The notes under the pieces are model-generated. The model was not told the origin of the DNA. It saw only the letters and a list, made by a program, of their open reading frames with translations, and ran no database searches. Shown piece after piece: positions 11,760 through 23,699 of a stretch of 64,000 bases of DNA. The translations under genes and the position numbers were made by a program. How positions within the stretch are numbered: the first letter of the stretch is position 1; every line of letters starts with the position of its first letter. This DNA comes from Aquatica leii (Eukaryota > Arthropoda > Insecta > Coleoptera > Lampyridae), in the NCBI GenBank assembly GCA_035610365.1, contig CM069436.1, positions 60,713,505 through 60,777,504 of the forward strand, given 5' to 3'.

Positions 11760-13350
11760 CTATATGCTGATACTGAAAGCATTCTACTGTGCTGAAAGTT
11801 TAGAAAAGTAAGTTTAGTCCAAGAATCTGAAAAAGAACATCACGTGTGGTGGTTGTAAGGTAACGCGCAAACTAATGTTTTCCTTTTTTAATCGTTTGCA
11901 ATCACACATAAATGAAAATTGAAAACACTTAACAATAACTAAATACGTTGAGTTATGTAATGTCGTCGTTTCATTTGGTTTCAGTATCAGTTCCTTTTGT
12001 TGAAAAAGGTAATAAAATACAATGTTGGAAATCGTGTTTATCCATCTTTATTTTATCTAAGACTATGTACTTATTTGCTCGTATACAATAAATGTTTATG
12101 AAAAACCAAACATAAATTATTTAAACATCAGTTAATCTCGCCGTATACTAAAGATATAACCACCGTATAACCACAGGTATAACATGTATAACTATTACAA
12201 TGCTATTACTTAGAATAGATTAAATATATCGGCGATTGTCTACTTAGATAAATGAGAAATATAAAGTAATTGATAGTCGTTTTGAATAATCGGTAATGTA
12301 TACGTATTTGTTTATTGAGGCACAGTTATTAACACATCTATCTTTAGGTATAGGTACGTATAGACAGTATGCGGTATATGTACATAAAAAGACGCAGTGA
12401 ATAATCCGCTTATAAAAATACATAAGAATTATAGCACAATAAAATATTTGATAAGCGTCAATAACTTACCAGTACTAACATAATATTTTTATCGCCGAAT
12501 TATTTACAAAAACCAGTTGTCTACCACATTATTAATTTGTCATATTAAATCTAAACTACAAAAAAAGATAGTGTAATTTTGCAGCTGTTATAACAGAGAA
12601 CAAACGTGAAAATCCATGACAATTATCAATGAAAAAACTACTTTGTCTTACACGATTGGTTCGCGGAAGCAAGCAAATTATTCACGACCGACAAGAAGAC
12701 TGCGTTATTAATTACTGTCAGGATTAGCTAAAATGTGGCGTCAACATCTGTCAGCATTAACAATGCTTATGTTAATCAATTGTTTGTAAAACTTAAATTA
12801 CATTGTATAAAAGGAAAGGTATTTTATACAAGTACGGAATATTGAAATAAATTATGTTATGTAAATAAATTTACCCCGATGATGTTTCGGCACCTTTGTA
12901 CTACCAGTAATAGATAAATTGTGCTAAAAAGTAGAAAAAAAAGATCATTATAGCTACGATTTACACCACAAGTTGCGTGAGTCATTTTTTTAGACAGAAG
13001 CTAAGGCTTACTTTAAAAAAGGACTATGTTTTTTGAAAATATAATGTGCACTTTAAGACATACACAAATTTAAGAAATAATAAAATTACCATCAATTTTA
13101 ACGAACTGTTGTTATGCTTTTCTTGACATCAATAATTAGTTAAAACAGTTGACTTAAGTTTAGCATCAAATAATCTTCCTCTATTGATCTCTTTCCGCGC
13201 TGTGAACAAATGACGATGCTAGCATAATTTTTTACGTCTTTAATTAAATTTCAATTTAAACCGAATGTCGTTTTCTCTTAGCTTTGTCACAAAACAGAAT
13301 GGCTCAGAAGCTCTGAGCACAATATAATGCTTTCAGATCTAGTCCCTGGT
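11760..13350. other. no gene recognised
   Basis: AT-rich with no open frame above background and no domain. The boundary with the Tc1-like element is at 13355. Confidence 0.45.
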
Positions 13351-13379
13351 ATGTACACTGCCTCAAAAAAGTAATTGAA

Positions 13380-13860
13380 CACTTTTAAACGCGACCTTCA
13401 AGGTAGGCAACTAAACTTACGGTATAACAGAACGGCTAGTTAAATTTGACAACATTGGCATTGTAGAATTTACTTGCAGCGATATTACGAAGTTACTAAC
13501 CATTGTAATATGTATCTAAATTGTACCATAAAGATTTAAATTTTTTTTGCCGAATTTTATATTTACGTATTTATGTTCTCTGGTCAAGTGAATAGTATAG
13601 CCCTTAATTAAAAAAAGTTCTAAGCCATTTGTAATTTGATTTATAATTAAAATAAATTTAAAAAAGTTCCATTAATAGCTTGAATAAATTTAAACTCCAT
13701 GCCCAAATATGAAATTGCTGTTTTAATTAGCCTAAATTTTTAATATTTCCGGATTAAATTAAAGTCAACATTCCGATTTATAAAAGAAGTATTATCATCA
13801 TTTGAACGTAATTAGTGGTTGAACAATTGTATTCTTAATTTACATTTTTTCATAGAAAAT
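13380..13860 (+). repeat. left long terminal inverted repeat of the Tc1-like element
   Basis: Inverted partner of 17470-17935. The similarity is interrupted by small indels, such as a segment with a gcactgcctcaagcg copy of the tip found only in the right arm near 17780. It is clearly continuous over several hundred bases. Confidence 0.75.
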
Positions 13861-13869
13861 GGATTTTTA

Positions 13870-16015
13870 TGAATATAAGTAAAATCCGATATTTAATTGT
13901 TTTTTTGATTACACTGTCGTAATACACGGAAAAAATGCTTCTACTTTGCTGAATTAACCCAATTTATGGATGATATCGAACCTACTAGTTTAAGTATTAG
14001 ACAGAAAGCGTAACTCAAATTTACTTATCTGTGCCTGTAGAGTTTTATTTTCAGGCGGCTTTCATCAAATCTTATTTATATTATAACAAAAAGAACAAGT
14101 GTCGAAAAAATTAATATTCTTTTAAAAAGATATTATCTTTAGTTAGATGTAACTGAACTGGAAATCAAAACTAATATGAGTTTTGTTACCTATAAATCAA
14201 AATAGAATTTTTGCAGGTTTCTGCTAAAAGTAAGTAATGGAAATATATCACCAAACATTCGAAAAGTCAGTCTCTTTTTTTGTACAAAATAATCAACGTT
14301 TATTTCTAAACGAATAATATAAACACTTAGTCTCAACCTTGGTTTAAAGAGAAAATAATTTTTTAAAAATACCTAATATGTACTTCGAAAACCTGATAAT
14401 TACAAGTAAGATTAATCTAAAAGATGTCACATCTTGGGTTGCATTCATGCGAAGCTGGGACAAATAGCTAGTATTTCACACGTTCAGCCCCGAGGCTAAA
14501 CTTTTGTCACAGCCTATAAACGGCAGGGCGAAGTTTATTTTAAACCTTTTTCACAGCTCATCATGGGAAAACGTATTTAATTGTGCTTTATAGTTGTATT
14601 TGAGCGTCCTGGCTTGTCTGATTTTTTTCTTTTCAAGCAATTCAAATTAATTTTGATTAAGAATAATGGTAAATGTGTGCTCTGTTTACATTGCCTGTTA
14701 TCTTTTTAATTTGAATATAAGAAAAATAATAAAATGTAAAAATGGAACTTTTATTAAATATAATAGGAGTAAGGTTTTACGTATTACAAAAAATGTTTCA
14801 CATTGTGTTAACTATTAAATCACTTACACGGGTTGGTTTTCTAGATTTTTAATGATAGAATAAACACCTTACAGACAATGGTTAAATAATGTAATCAAAT
14901 AATAAACACTCGGCGAATAATTCGCGACACTCTTCTCTCAACACTTCTTCACACGCACTGTTCGCTACCAACTCCCCTCTCTTTTCTCACCTTTCTCTTC
15001 CTTTCACGCTTCTTCTTTTCCGCGAAATCGGCTTTTCCATCAATTGTTATCTGTTTTCTTGAACACTAAACCATTGTATGATCATTTTTTTCTTGAACCG
15101 AGAACAGGTTTATGGATCCTACGCAAGTAACATGATTTTTTTTACATTTTTGCGTTTTGAAATATTTTTTTATTACTTTTCCTTAAATTTTTATTTATAT
15201 TTATACACTATGTAAAGTACGCAATAGCAAAAAAAAATCGTTGGGCCAATAGAAAGTATAAAATGTTTATTTGGGGCTAAAAATGTTGAATAAAAATTTA
15301 AAAACAAACTAAAAAAATGCCAAAATTTTAAGCGTTGTTCCATGCTATTAGAAACAAATTTATGTGTTGCAATAGTTGCCCCACCAATTTTCGACGTAAT
15401 GCAGAAATTGCAAGTACACGGGGCGGTTCCAAGCGCGGGCGGAGCCCCAGCTTTAAAGAAATATCGTGTAATAATAAGATGAGAAAATGCAAATATCCAA
15501 ATAAAGAAATAATGTTTTATCTTGCTTTAAGTAATAAATAATAATAAAATAATTGCAATCAACAAAATACAATAATGCAAACAAGTAAAACTTTTTAACG
15601 AAATAATTACAAAACATTAATAATTTATAGTTTTTAAACTTAAATTTATATTATTATATACTTTTTTTCTTTACGTTTACTTATTATGTTGCCTTTTTTG
15701 ACAGTATTAATAAGTCCATATAGGGTGCAAAACATTACATTTGTCAAACGTAATGAATTTTGCAATCATTTGGATTTGATTCATTACATCTCAATTATTT
15801 TGGTAAAACTAAGATTGCTGGTTATAAAACTATTATAATAACAAAAATTTACAAATGTTTTTCTACTTGTATTACTAGTACTTAGCGTATTGAAACCAAA
15901 ATCAAAGATTGAATTAAAGTTGAAATAAAAGAATACAGAAATTCTCATTAAAATTACGCTTAAAGCAGTGTTGAAGAGACTCGAAACCCCGTTCTTCTAG
16001 GGGATTCCATACTCC
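13870..16015. other. interior of the Tc1-like element, nothing recognised
   Basis: Contains a pyrimidine-rich tract (14925-15035) and a short GC-rich island (15415-15460, ggggcggttccaagcgcggg). The 68-codon frame at 15335 has no domain. It is likely secondary insertions and decayed sequence. Confidence 0.4.
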
Positions 16016-16043
16016 CATGCTCAAGACTAAGCCATTACTAAGG

Positions 16044-16052
16044 TATATAAAG
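16044..16052 (+). promoter_or_regulatory. TATA-box-like sequence upstream of the Tc1 transposase
   Basis: TATATAAAG lies about 120 bp upstream of the first recognisable transposase codons in the same orientation. This fits a transposon promoter, but it is a single motif in AT-rich DNA. Confidence 0.35.
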
Positions 16053-16139
16053 GGGTCACTTAAAATTTATCTTGTAATGTTAGTATCGTTTTGTGTGTCA
16101 ATTTTGTGCAAAATTCCTTGACAAGCAGAGTTAATTAAC

Positions 16140-16998
16140 TATTATTTATTTTATTAGATAAGTGTGATCCATTATTGGGTTCAACGCAAAGAACAAAGCG
16201 CGAAAAATGATCGTTCTTTGCAGACTGCTCATAGAAATGGAAGGCCATATCTCTTATCCAGAGTTGAAAACGACAACATTATCCAAGATGCTAGTTTGAT
16301 TCCATTCACAACTTCCGCCACCATTTGCGAAAGTTTACAGCTACAATGCGGTTTGCAAACAATAACGGAATACTTTGAAAGCTGAAGGAATAAGCTGCTA
16401 TCGACCTGTAAAGAAACCTGTAATAACTGAAGAAAATGCCTACTCAAGAAAAAAGTTCTTTGGAAGCCATGTAATTCTAGATATGAATCAAAACATGTGC
16501 AACCTAATAAAAGAAGTGGGAGAATTAGTGCTGCGTACTGGGGATGGATGAGTGATGCTGGCTCAGGGGAATTAACACGTGTCAATGAACGCTTAACTGC
16601 TCAAACTTACCTGAGGATTTTGTAAGACGTTATGTTGCCCTCCGTACGAGCAGTTTATCCCAAATGACCAATTCAGTTTGTACAGGACAATTCTCATATT
16701 CATACGGCAGCGGTAGTTCGAGAATGGTTTTTACAACAACCAGAAGTGGAAAAAATCCGATGGCTACCTAAGTCACCGGATTTGAACCCTATAAATAATT
16801 TGTGGGCGGCGGCCGTGCGTGGGTGGAACGACGAACTGAACAATCATATAAAAATACGAAATATAAAAAACTTGCTTCGCGATATTAATACCGTGCAGGA
16901 AAGATTTCGAGGAGCTAATGTATATGTCAATTTAATCAATTTGATGCCAAACCGTCTACGAGAATGTATAACCAACAATGGATATTACACCCATTACT
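16140..16998 (+). pseudogene. Tc1/mariner-type transposase, decayed
   Basis: Shifting plus-strand frames give the order of a Tc1 transposase. First come a helix-turn-helix segment with GRPYLLSRVENDNIIQDA and a TLKAEGISCYRPVKKPVITE piece (Tc1 paired-like DNA-binding region). A catalytic-domain segment around LIFIR...VVREWF follows, and then WLPKSPDLNPINNLW, which contains the second catalytic Asp block (PxSPDLNPIENxW) with Asn for Glu. The last frame runs through IRNIKNLLRDI and ends with THY at 16998. There are at least three frame changes and stops. The minus-strand 118-codon frame at 16229-16585 is a shadow. Length and order correspond to a nearly full 340-residue protein. Confidence 0.88.
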
Positions 16999-17469
16999 AG
17001 CATGTAAAATACAAATATTTAAATAAAATAATAAATACTTTTTTAATCATGGTTTTTATTAGGATTTTCTATATCTAGTTTTGTTCTTGTAATATAAATA
17101 GTGTTTATGTATAATTTATAATATAATCTAAGGTATTATTTCTATTAAAATGTAGTAGGTACTATAATAATCTAAAACATAAAAAAACGCAAACTACGAA
17201 ATTGCAAATTTCAGTTCATTACTATTAAATGTATATTCTTTCGAAATAGTTAATACTTAAATTAAATGTTAGAGAAAGTGAAAATATGCTTTTTGCATTT
17301 TTTCTAATTTTGTGAATTTTAGATTTACAGCATTGTATTTTTAAATTTTATTTGAAATTTTTTTAACGTTCTGTTTGAGAAATTAGACTTGATTTTATAA
17401 AGGGAGATATGTATCCTTTAATTTTTTCATACGAATAATTTAAAAGAAGTAATTTGAATTTACACTGCA

Positions 17470-17957
17470 ATTGCTCGACCACTAATCACGTTTTAATGGT
17501 AATAATATTTCCTGTGCAAAGTAAATCGGAATGTTGATTTTAATTTAATCCGGATATATTAAAACTTTTAGACTAATTAGTGCAGTATTTATAATTATTC
17601 ATATTTGAGCATACAGTTTATCATTATTCGAGCTATAGATGGAACTTATTTAATCATAAATAACATTTTTTTTTAATGACTTAAGCAGAGAATATAAATA
17701 AATAAAAAACTCGGCGAAGAAGAATTTAAAACTTTAGGGTACAATTTAGATAAATATTTGCAGATAAGAAACATGTTCTTTGAACGCTTGAGGCAGTGCT
17801 GATGAAGAATAGTTAGTAACCTCGTAATATCGCTGCAAGTAATGTCTACAATGCCGATGTTGTCAAATTTAACCAAGCATTTTGTTATAACGTAAGTTTG
17901 GTTGCCTACCTTGCAGGTCGCGCTTAAAAGTGTGCGGTAACATAATTTTTACACCAT
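17470..17957 (-). repeat. right long terminal inverted repeat of the Tc1-like element
   Basis: Inverted copy of the left repeat. The transposase pseudogene ends about 470 bp before it. The 67-codon minus frame at 17673-17876 lies wholly in this repeat and is not a gene. Confidence 0.75.
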
Positions 17958-17959
17958 AA

Positions 17960-19056
17960 TGAATCATGTGAAAACAGTAAACCTACAAAATAATAAGTCT
18001 ATTATTTACTTCAAATTCACAAATCGAATCTGTTGAATTATACATAGATTCTTAGAAATTACTATGAACTTCTTTATTTTTATGCTTACTGGTCTTAAGA
18101 ATTTGAAGTAAAGCTTGAGGGCGAGCACTTAATTTAAATTTTAAATGTCTAAACTAATATTAACTATTAATTTTTTAACGTCTTGTACCACCGTCATTAT
18201 GAAACGAAAACGATAAGTCGTCTATTACAAATGAATATTATAGATCAACTAAGAAAATCGACTGTAAAGTTTGTCATATGTGATAAGAAATGTGCATTCC
18301 AGCATCTGTGTTTTATACACACGTGCTACGAAGATAATGATAAATGCCACTGAGTAGGCGGAATGACCTCCTTTAAGCGTTTACTTATCTTCTTTTCTAA
18401 CTCGCATAAAATTGTAGTTTTTGTGTCTCACAATTGACTACAATAAGTTTATCATTTACGATTCGGCTTCAGTATTATGCACGATAGCAATTCTCAATCT
18501 CAATTTCAACAAATGAAATTCAAACTCTGATAATTTGATTTAAACGCGAATTTTCTGTAATATTAAAGAAAATATAATATCTTCTTTATTCCTTGACGAA
18601 ATGACCTAATAGAGAAGCCGTCATTGAATTTAATAATCTCTATTTAATAAATGGCAAATTGCAGGCTTATTTAAACCATGTTAAAGATATGAGATGAATT
18701 ATAGAGGTTCAATAAAGAGGTTATTGACCAAATCCTCTAAGCACGAATACTATACAAATTTTAGTTGAAAATTGCCCGAAACATATTACACGGTTCAATT
18801 TTCTTTGTAATTCGTCGAGTCGACGTTTAAGAAACGAAGAAATTTATCATAGAAATTAGTTACTTTATTCGATATCTAAACACATAGTTTTCTGTTTTTG
18901 TTGCAAGTTAGCAATGAATCTAAGTAGACATAAAAAAAATTATTCTCACTATAGTAGCTATCAAAAATGGACAGAACTATGTCAAGCAAGCATTAAAAAA
19001 TAAAACTACAATTGCCAGTGCCAATCAAAAACTTCTTGCAATCGAAAACAACGATG
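17960..19056. other. no gene recognised
   Basis: AT-rich, without notable open frames or repeats that I could pair. Confidence 0.45.
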
Positions 19057-19064
19057 GTCTAATG

Positions 19065-19250
19065 CAATGTTGCCCAACCTTTTTTTGTCCGTGGGCCGGA
19101 TTCATCATGACATACGATTTCGCGGGCCGGATTTTTTATAATTGCATATCTTAGTAACACCTTTTAACACCTTTGAAAGGAGCTCGCGGGCCGGATTGAG
19201 CTTCTTCGCGGGCCGGATCCGGCCCGCGGGCCGTAGGTTGGGCACCGCTG
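19065..19250. mobile_element. hAT-type MITE, 186 bp, exact 8-bp target duplication
   Basis: Starts CAATGTTGCCCAACCT and ends AGGTTGGGCACCGCTG. The two ends match at 13 of 16 positions when one is reversed. GTCTAATG is present exactly on both sides (19057-19064, 19251-19258). The interior is GC-rich for this window and contains four gcgggccgg units. It has no coding capacity. Confidence 0.9.
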
Positions 19251-19286
19251 GTCTAATGTAATTAAAATAATAGTAGATATTGAAAC

Positions 19287-19426
19287 GTTCGAGAAGTTAT
19301 CTGCAAATTTAAGAGCCTTCTGGAAGCTGTTATCCGTCTTCTAGAAGATATGCCGAAAGATAGGGAACACTCGAGAAGGATTTGCAGACGTGTATAAATA
19401 CCGAAGAGAGAAATCGTAGGTCAGTT
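19287..19426 (+). promoter_or_regulatory. heat-shock-type promoter (HSE cluster, TATA, initiator)
   Basis: Three perfect heat-shock elements of the form nTTCnnGAAn are present: gTTCgaGAAg (19287-19296), cTTCtgGAAg (19317-19326) and cTTCtaGAAg (19338-19347). A fourth partial one lies at 19369-19378. TATAAATA follows at 19393-19400 and an insect-type initiator TCAGTT at 19421, 29 bases after the TATA start. This arrangement is that of hsp promoters. A possible 5' exon continues to a donor-like gtaagtg at 19587, and an acceptor-like ttttttag precedes the hAT frame at about 19738. Downstream in the same orientation lies the hAT pseudogene, not a chaperone. Confidence 0.65.
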
Positions 19427-19763
19427 ATTGCCGAAATGCGAATACAGCAGTGTTAAGAAGATTATTCAAATTGAAATAAATAAGTCGCGTGTGTGTACAT
19501 AAATATACAGAGAATAATCTCGTACGTGATTTTTAGTGTAAACAAGTGTGAAGCTATCCGCGGACTTTATCTTATCTTAATTAGTGTAAGTGTTTTTATT
19601 AAATATTATTAGATTTCATTAGTTCGGTTAATTTACAAGTGTACATATTTCTAGTAAAGTAAAGTAAAACATATTTTTAGTCGTTTAAATAAATTAGTTT
19701 TTAATAATAAATTCGCAACAATATTTTTCAATTTTTAGCTCGGCAAAATTTAGCCAAGACAGT

Positions 19764-21295
19764 ATGTTATTTGCAAATAATAACGGAAATGTTTTAAAGT
19801 GTATTGAGATGGTAAGTAAATTTGATCTTATAATGAGTGATCATATTCAACGTGCTACTTCACAAGCTAAAAAATGCCCACGTATCTTGGTGACAAAATC
19901 CAAAATGAAATCATATCTGTTTTGCCAAAGGAAACCCAAACTTCAATTTTGAATTTATGCAGGCACAATAAGCATTTTTCAATAATATTGAACTGTACAC
20001 CGGATATTGCACATATAGAGCAAATAAGTATTAGTATACGTTTTATCCACTTTAACACCGGTTCTACAGAATTAGAAATACGCAAACATTTTCTAGCTTT
20101 TTGTCATATTTTTGATACAACTCGCATTGGTTTAAGTTCTTTTACAATAGAAAAGATAAAGAAATTGATTTAGATATAAATAACGTGTGGGAACATTCAG
20201 ACATTAAGTTTAATAGTTAATGATCCTGCAAAAGTTAATCGCCAAACAGTTGGTTTTCGAGAATTATACAAATATTTTTCTGCGTCTATTAAACGTTGGA
20301 ATATCGTCAGACAACACTTAGTTAATTTTACTTTAAAACCATTATCTGACACGAGATGGTCAAGCAGAATTGATGCAATAAAGCCACTGTTTAAAAATTT
20401 ACCAGAAATATATGACGCATTATACGACATAACAAATTCAGATAGATTTGATCAGGAATCAAAATATCAAGCTAGGTGTTTAAGGGGTAAAATATCAACA
20501 TTTACGTTTATGTGTTCAGTTCAACTCTAATATGAAGTTTTATTGCAAGTCAATTTTGTCAGTAAAATTTTATAATCAGAAACTATGAATGTACAATTGG
20601 CTAAAGAAGCTTTACAAAAATTAAAGCAATTTTTGTTCGAATTCCGTTCAGATGAGAAACTTAATGGCGTTATTACTGCAGCAAAAGGAACAGCAAAAAA
20701 GTTAGGTGTGAAACTCAATTTTTAAACAGCCACCCCTTTACGGCGTCGACAAAAAACTAAACAGTTTGACTACGAACATAAAGATGAACCAATTTCAGAT
20801 CCTAAAACATTAGTCAAAATTAACTTTTTTACTGCATTCTCGATCAAGCATTAATTTCAGTCAATGAAAAATTTTCCTTATTAGAAAATCACATAGACAC
20901 CTTTCAATTTCTATACTATTTAAACGAAACTAAGACTTTCGTGCAAAAAGTTGCAGGAACAACTGAGATTTAACGATAATTTAGATATAGATGGAGACGA
21001 TTTATACTACGAAATTGTACAAATCCAGCCTATGGTAAAAGATATAAAAAATGATATATTTAAAATTTTACAGTTTATATTTTATGATTTAATTGCAGTA
21101 GATATATCCAAACTTAGCAGTTGCTATTCGAATCCTACTCACTTTATAAGTATCTGTTGCCAATACAGAAAGATCCTTCAAATTAAAGCTAATAAAAAAT
21201 TATTTAAAGTCGACCATAAGTGAAGAACGGTTATCAAATTTATCTTTCATCTCAATAGAATCATTTATATCAGAAGAAATAGATATTCACAATAT
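19764..21295 (+). pseudogene. hAT transposase pseudogene (ZMYM1/Tip100-like)
   Basis: Consecutive frame pieces follow the order of the family. GNVLKCIEMVSKFDLIM is at 19790. A TYLGDKIQNEIISVLPKETQ helix leads into FSIILNCTPDIAHIEQISIS (first catalytic Asp region, here preceded by Asn) and a FDTTRIGLS block by 20130. RWSSRIDAIKPLFKNLPEI is near 20360. The C-terminal dimerisation part (VANTERSFKLK, then a LKSTISEERLSNLSF piece) lies at 21150-21290. Frameshifts occur near 19870, 20170, 20470-20580 and 21175, and the catalytic-core section between 20170 and 20250 is shortened. It is a near-full-length but dead copy. No paired terminal repeats were found. The minus-strand frames over 19867-20718 are shadows. 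Confidence 0.85.
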
Positions 21296-21339
21296 CAAAA
21301 AAAAAAAAAAAAATTGCCGACATGAAAACTCGATAAGTG

Positions 21340-23140
21340 GATTTTTTGTGAATTGCCAATTTTTTAATTAGGTCGACCTGACAGTTCTGACAGAAAGAAT
21401 TTATTATTTATTTTTATTTGTTAGAAGTAGCTTCAAGTAGCTAATTTTTTTGTTATACCATTGCATTTATACATGGATTAACACACCTTGTATAGTGTAT
21501 TTAATTTGTATATTTTACCATTTTTATATTTCTTGTATTATTGTGATCTGAATATATATATATTTGTTTGTTTTTACTTTTTATTTAACAGTACCAAACA
21601 ATTGTTTTAACTATAACTTTCATGGGCGCTATAGACATTTTTACACACAGGCGCCACAAAGTATCGACGGGGCAGTGCACACCGTGACGAGATTTCCGTA
21701 GTTGGTGGACGAACTCACCCGTAATGAAAAAACATTACCAAAATCTTGACCTGTCTGTATGATATTATATTTGAGCTTAGAAAGAGATTATTTTATGTTT
21801 TTCTAAATACCTTTACATATATTATATATTAAACATGACTTGTGTTTCAAAAAATCCTGCCAGTCGAAATGTGACCAAGTTGAGAAAAATACCTACACCA
21901 AATAATTTTGAAAAAACTAACAAAACTATTTTTTGAAACTTTGTAGCCAGAAATCGACAAAAAAACTCAAAAAAGAAAAAAAAATATGAACAGTTTGAAA
22001 AAATATAAACATAAGTCTAAAAAAAAAGATAACGTGTGGTAATTACGTTTGGTTGCATACTTACTCGACGTCATCTCCTTTACAAACAAAAAAACCATGT
22101 GTCGTAGTACGCTTCGGTACAATTCTCTCTCAAGAGAGAAAAAAAATACATTTATTTTCTTTTCAAGTTTGACTCGTATATTTGAAACGGTTGTAAATTC
22201 AAACTGGTGGCCATTTACGCAATACGCCATTTCGGTTCCCGCTTAAAACACAGTTGTTTATGACTACTTCATTTAGGTTCTTGAGGATAAATCGCAAAAC
22301 TGATAAAAATTCGATCTACCACTTCAAAGCGATCCGATTTTAAGATAAGAAATTAATTTTTGTTTTTTAGATAAGTAATTAACGCGTTCTTAATTTTATT
22401 TTCGTTAAATACTTTTAAGTTCTCTAAGCCTTGGTTTTTAAAATATGAAGTGTGTATTACGAAATAATATTAGTAAGTTTGAACTGCGAAATTCGGTTAT
22501 TTAAATTGTCTAGAGGGAGGAAAAGCGCCTTTAAATAGCGGATAACAGCTTCACTCCACCCCCCTAGCACAAGCAACGAACCAGGATGTCTTGGCTCAAC
22601 TGTCCCGCTCGTTATGACTTTAAAATGTACGTGGAAAAACTTCAAATTAAATTAACTCAAGAAATTAAATTTTAAACAGCGGCGTATTGTGTAATCTTAC
22701 TCGGCAGATTAAACATGTCCTAGAAATGCCTTTATAATAAAATGTATTTTATACCCGCTGATTATTACAAATAAATTTTAAAAAATGTTAAACGACGATT
22801 CAGTCACTTGTTTAAATTCCTCCCTAACTCTTTGTTTTGCTCGAGAAAACACGTTATCCTCTTCAACGGTTGATTCTACAAACAACCGTTCAAATACTGC
22901 AGTATTTATGAAATTAAAAGAGTTTTTATGACAGGTATAACCGAACTATAAAAAAAAAATTTACGTAATAGGCATACACGTTTAAATAAAATTATGCCAT
23001 AAATAAAGAATACATATTTGGAATCGTAGTATTTTTGGATTGCACGTATATTTCCATAAATAAACTGAGCAATCAATGTTAAGTAAATTAATTTAAATTA
23101 TAATTTCATTAGGATTGCTAATTAGTAGTTATATTAATTT
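21340..23140. other. no gene recognised
   Basis: Mixed sequence. The open frames at 21967-22246 (both strands) and 22457-22645 have no recognisable domains. 22500-22640 is GC-richer. I see no supported feature. Confidence 0.4.
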
Positions 23141-23149
23141 CTAATTATA

Positions 23150-23692
23150 TGTAGTGAACGTTTGTAATTGGAGATAACGATTAAAAAACTGGTCGTTTTT
23201 AATTTTTAAAATCGACGGTCTTTTTAGTTGGAAATTTTGTCGCTGCGGCGTTGGTGTGAGACTGCCGGGATTGGTTAATTTCATGGCACAATTGTGGCGG
23301 ACTGGTTGTCGTTTTGAAAAAGCCGTAATTTGCATTGTGTTGTAATGAAAGTTTAAATAATTATGCGAGTGATCATTTAAATTGTGCGTATACGTGTGAA
23401 AAGTGTAGGAAAGTGTTTTTTGTACTGGAAAATTCCTTTCTAAAGCGGTTTAGGGCGTGTGAAGCTTGCGTACGCGATTATGGCTGTAGCCTCAGCTTGA
23501 TTCTCCTGCGAACCCAGTTGGCCTGGTGCCGCTTACTAACCGCTGTAGTGATCGCTACGGAACATTATTGACGTGTCAGTCGTAATATGGAAAAGAAACG
23601 TAGTTTTCTTCATTATTGGAAAATTTATAAGCGCGTTTGTTATTTGGTGATAGTGTGTATCTGTGAGTAACAATGAGCATTAGTTAGAAAAG
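23150..23692 (+). promoter_or_regulatory. candidate promoter and 5' non-coding exon of the 24.8-kb gene
   Basis: A tract with more CpG and G than its surroundings ends in a good splice donor (AAAAG followed by GTAAAT at 23693). A plausible acceptor (cttacag) stands at 24658-24664, just before the 5' leader of the downstream gene. Short open frames here (23141, 23335) are not convincing proteins. The link to the gene is inference from position and splice signals. Confidence 0.3.
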
Positions 23693-23699
23693 GTAAATA

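Larger units (their letters stand above)
13356..17957 (+). mobile_element. Tc1-like transposon with long terminal inverted repeats
   Basis: Sequence at about 13380-13860 recurs in inverted orientation at about 17470-17935. Shared blocks include ACACTTTTAA followed by CGCGACC, the taaatttgacaacat / gcagcgatattacga tract, and tccggattaaatt...caacattccgattta. The outer left end CACTGCCTCAAAAAAGT after TA at 13354 resembles Tc1 family tips. The right outer end is less clear. A decayed Tc1 transposase lies inside near the right repeat. Tc3- and Minos-like relatives also carry repeats of a few hundred bp. At 4.6 kb the element is about twice the usual size, so the left half (13.9-15.9 kb) probably contains further inserted sequence. 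Confidence 0.75.

Noticed and set aside
16229-16585. 118-codon minus-strand frame
   Set aside because: Antisense to the Tc1 transposase, with no domain of its own.
17673-17876. 67-codon minus frame
   Set aside because: Lies wholly inside the right terminal inverted repeat of the Tc1-like element.
21967-22246. Overlapping open frames on both strands, one with a good start context
   Set aside because: Low-complexity Phe/Leu/Lys composition, no domain, no splice signals that extend it.
23335-23571. 78-codon frame with several Cys, resembling a zinc-finger fragment
   Set aside because: Cys spacing fits no finger class. The tract looks like a 5' leader.
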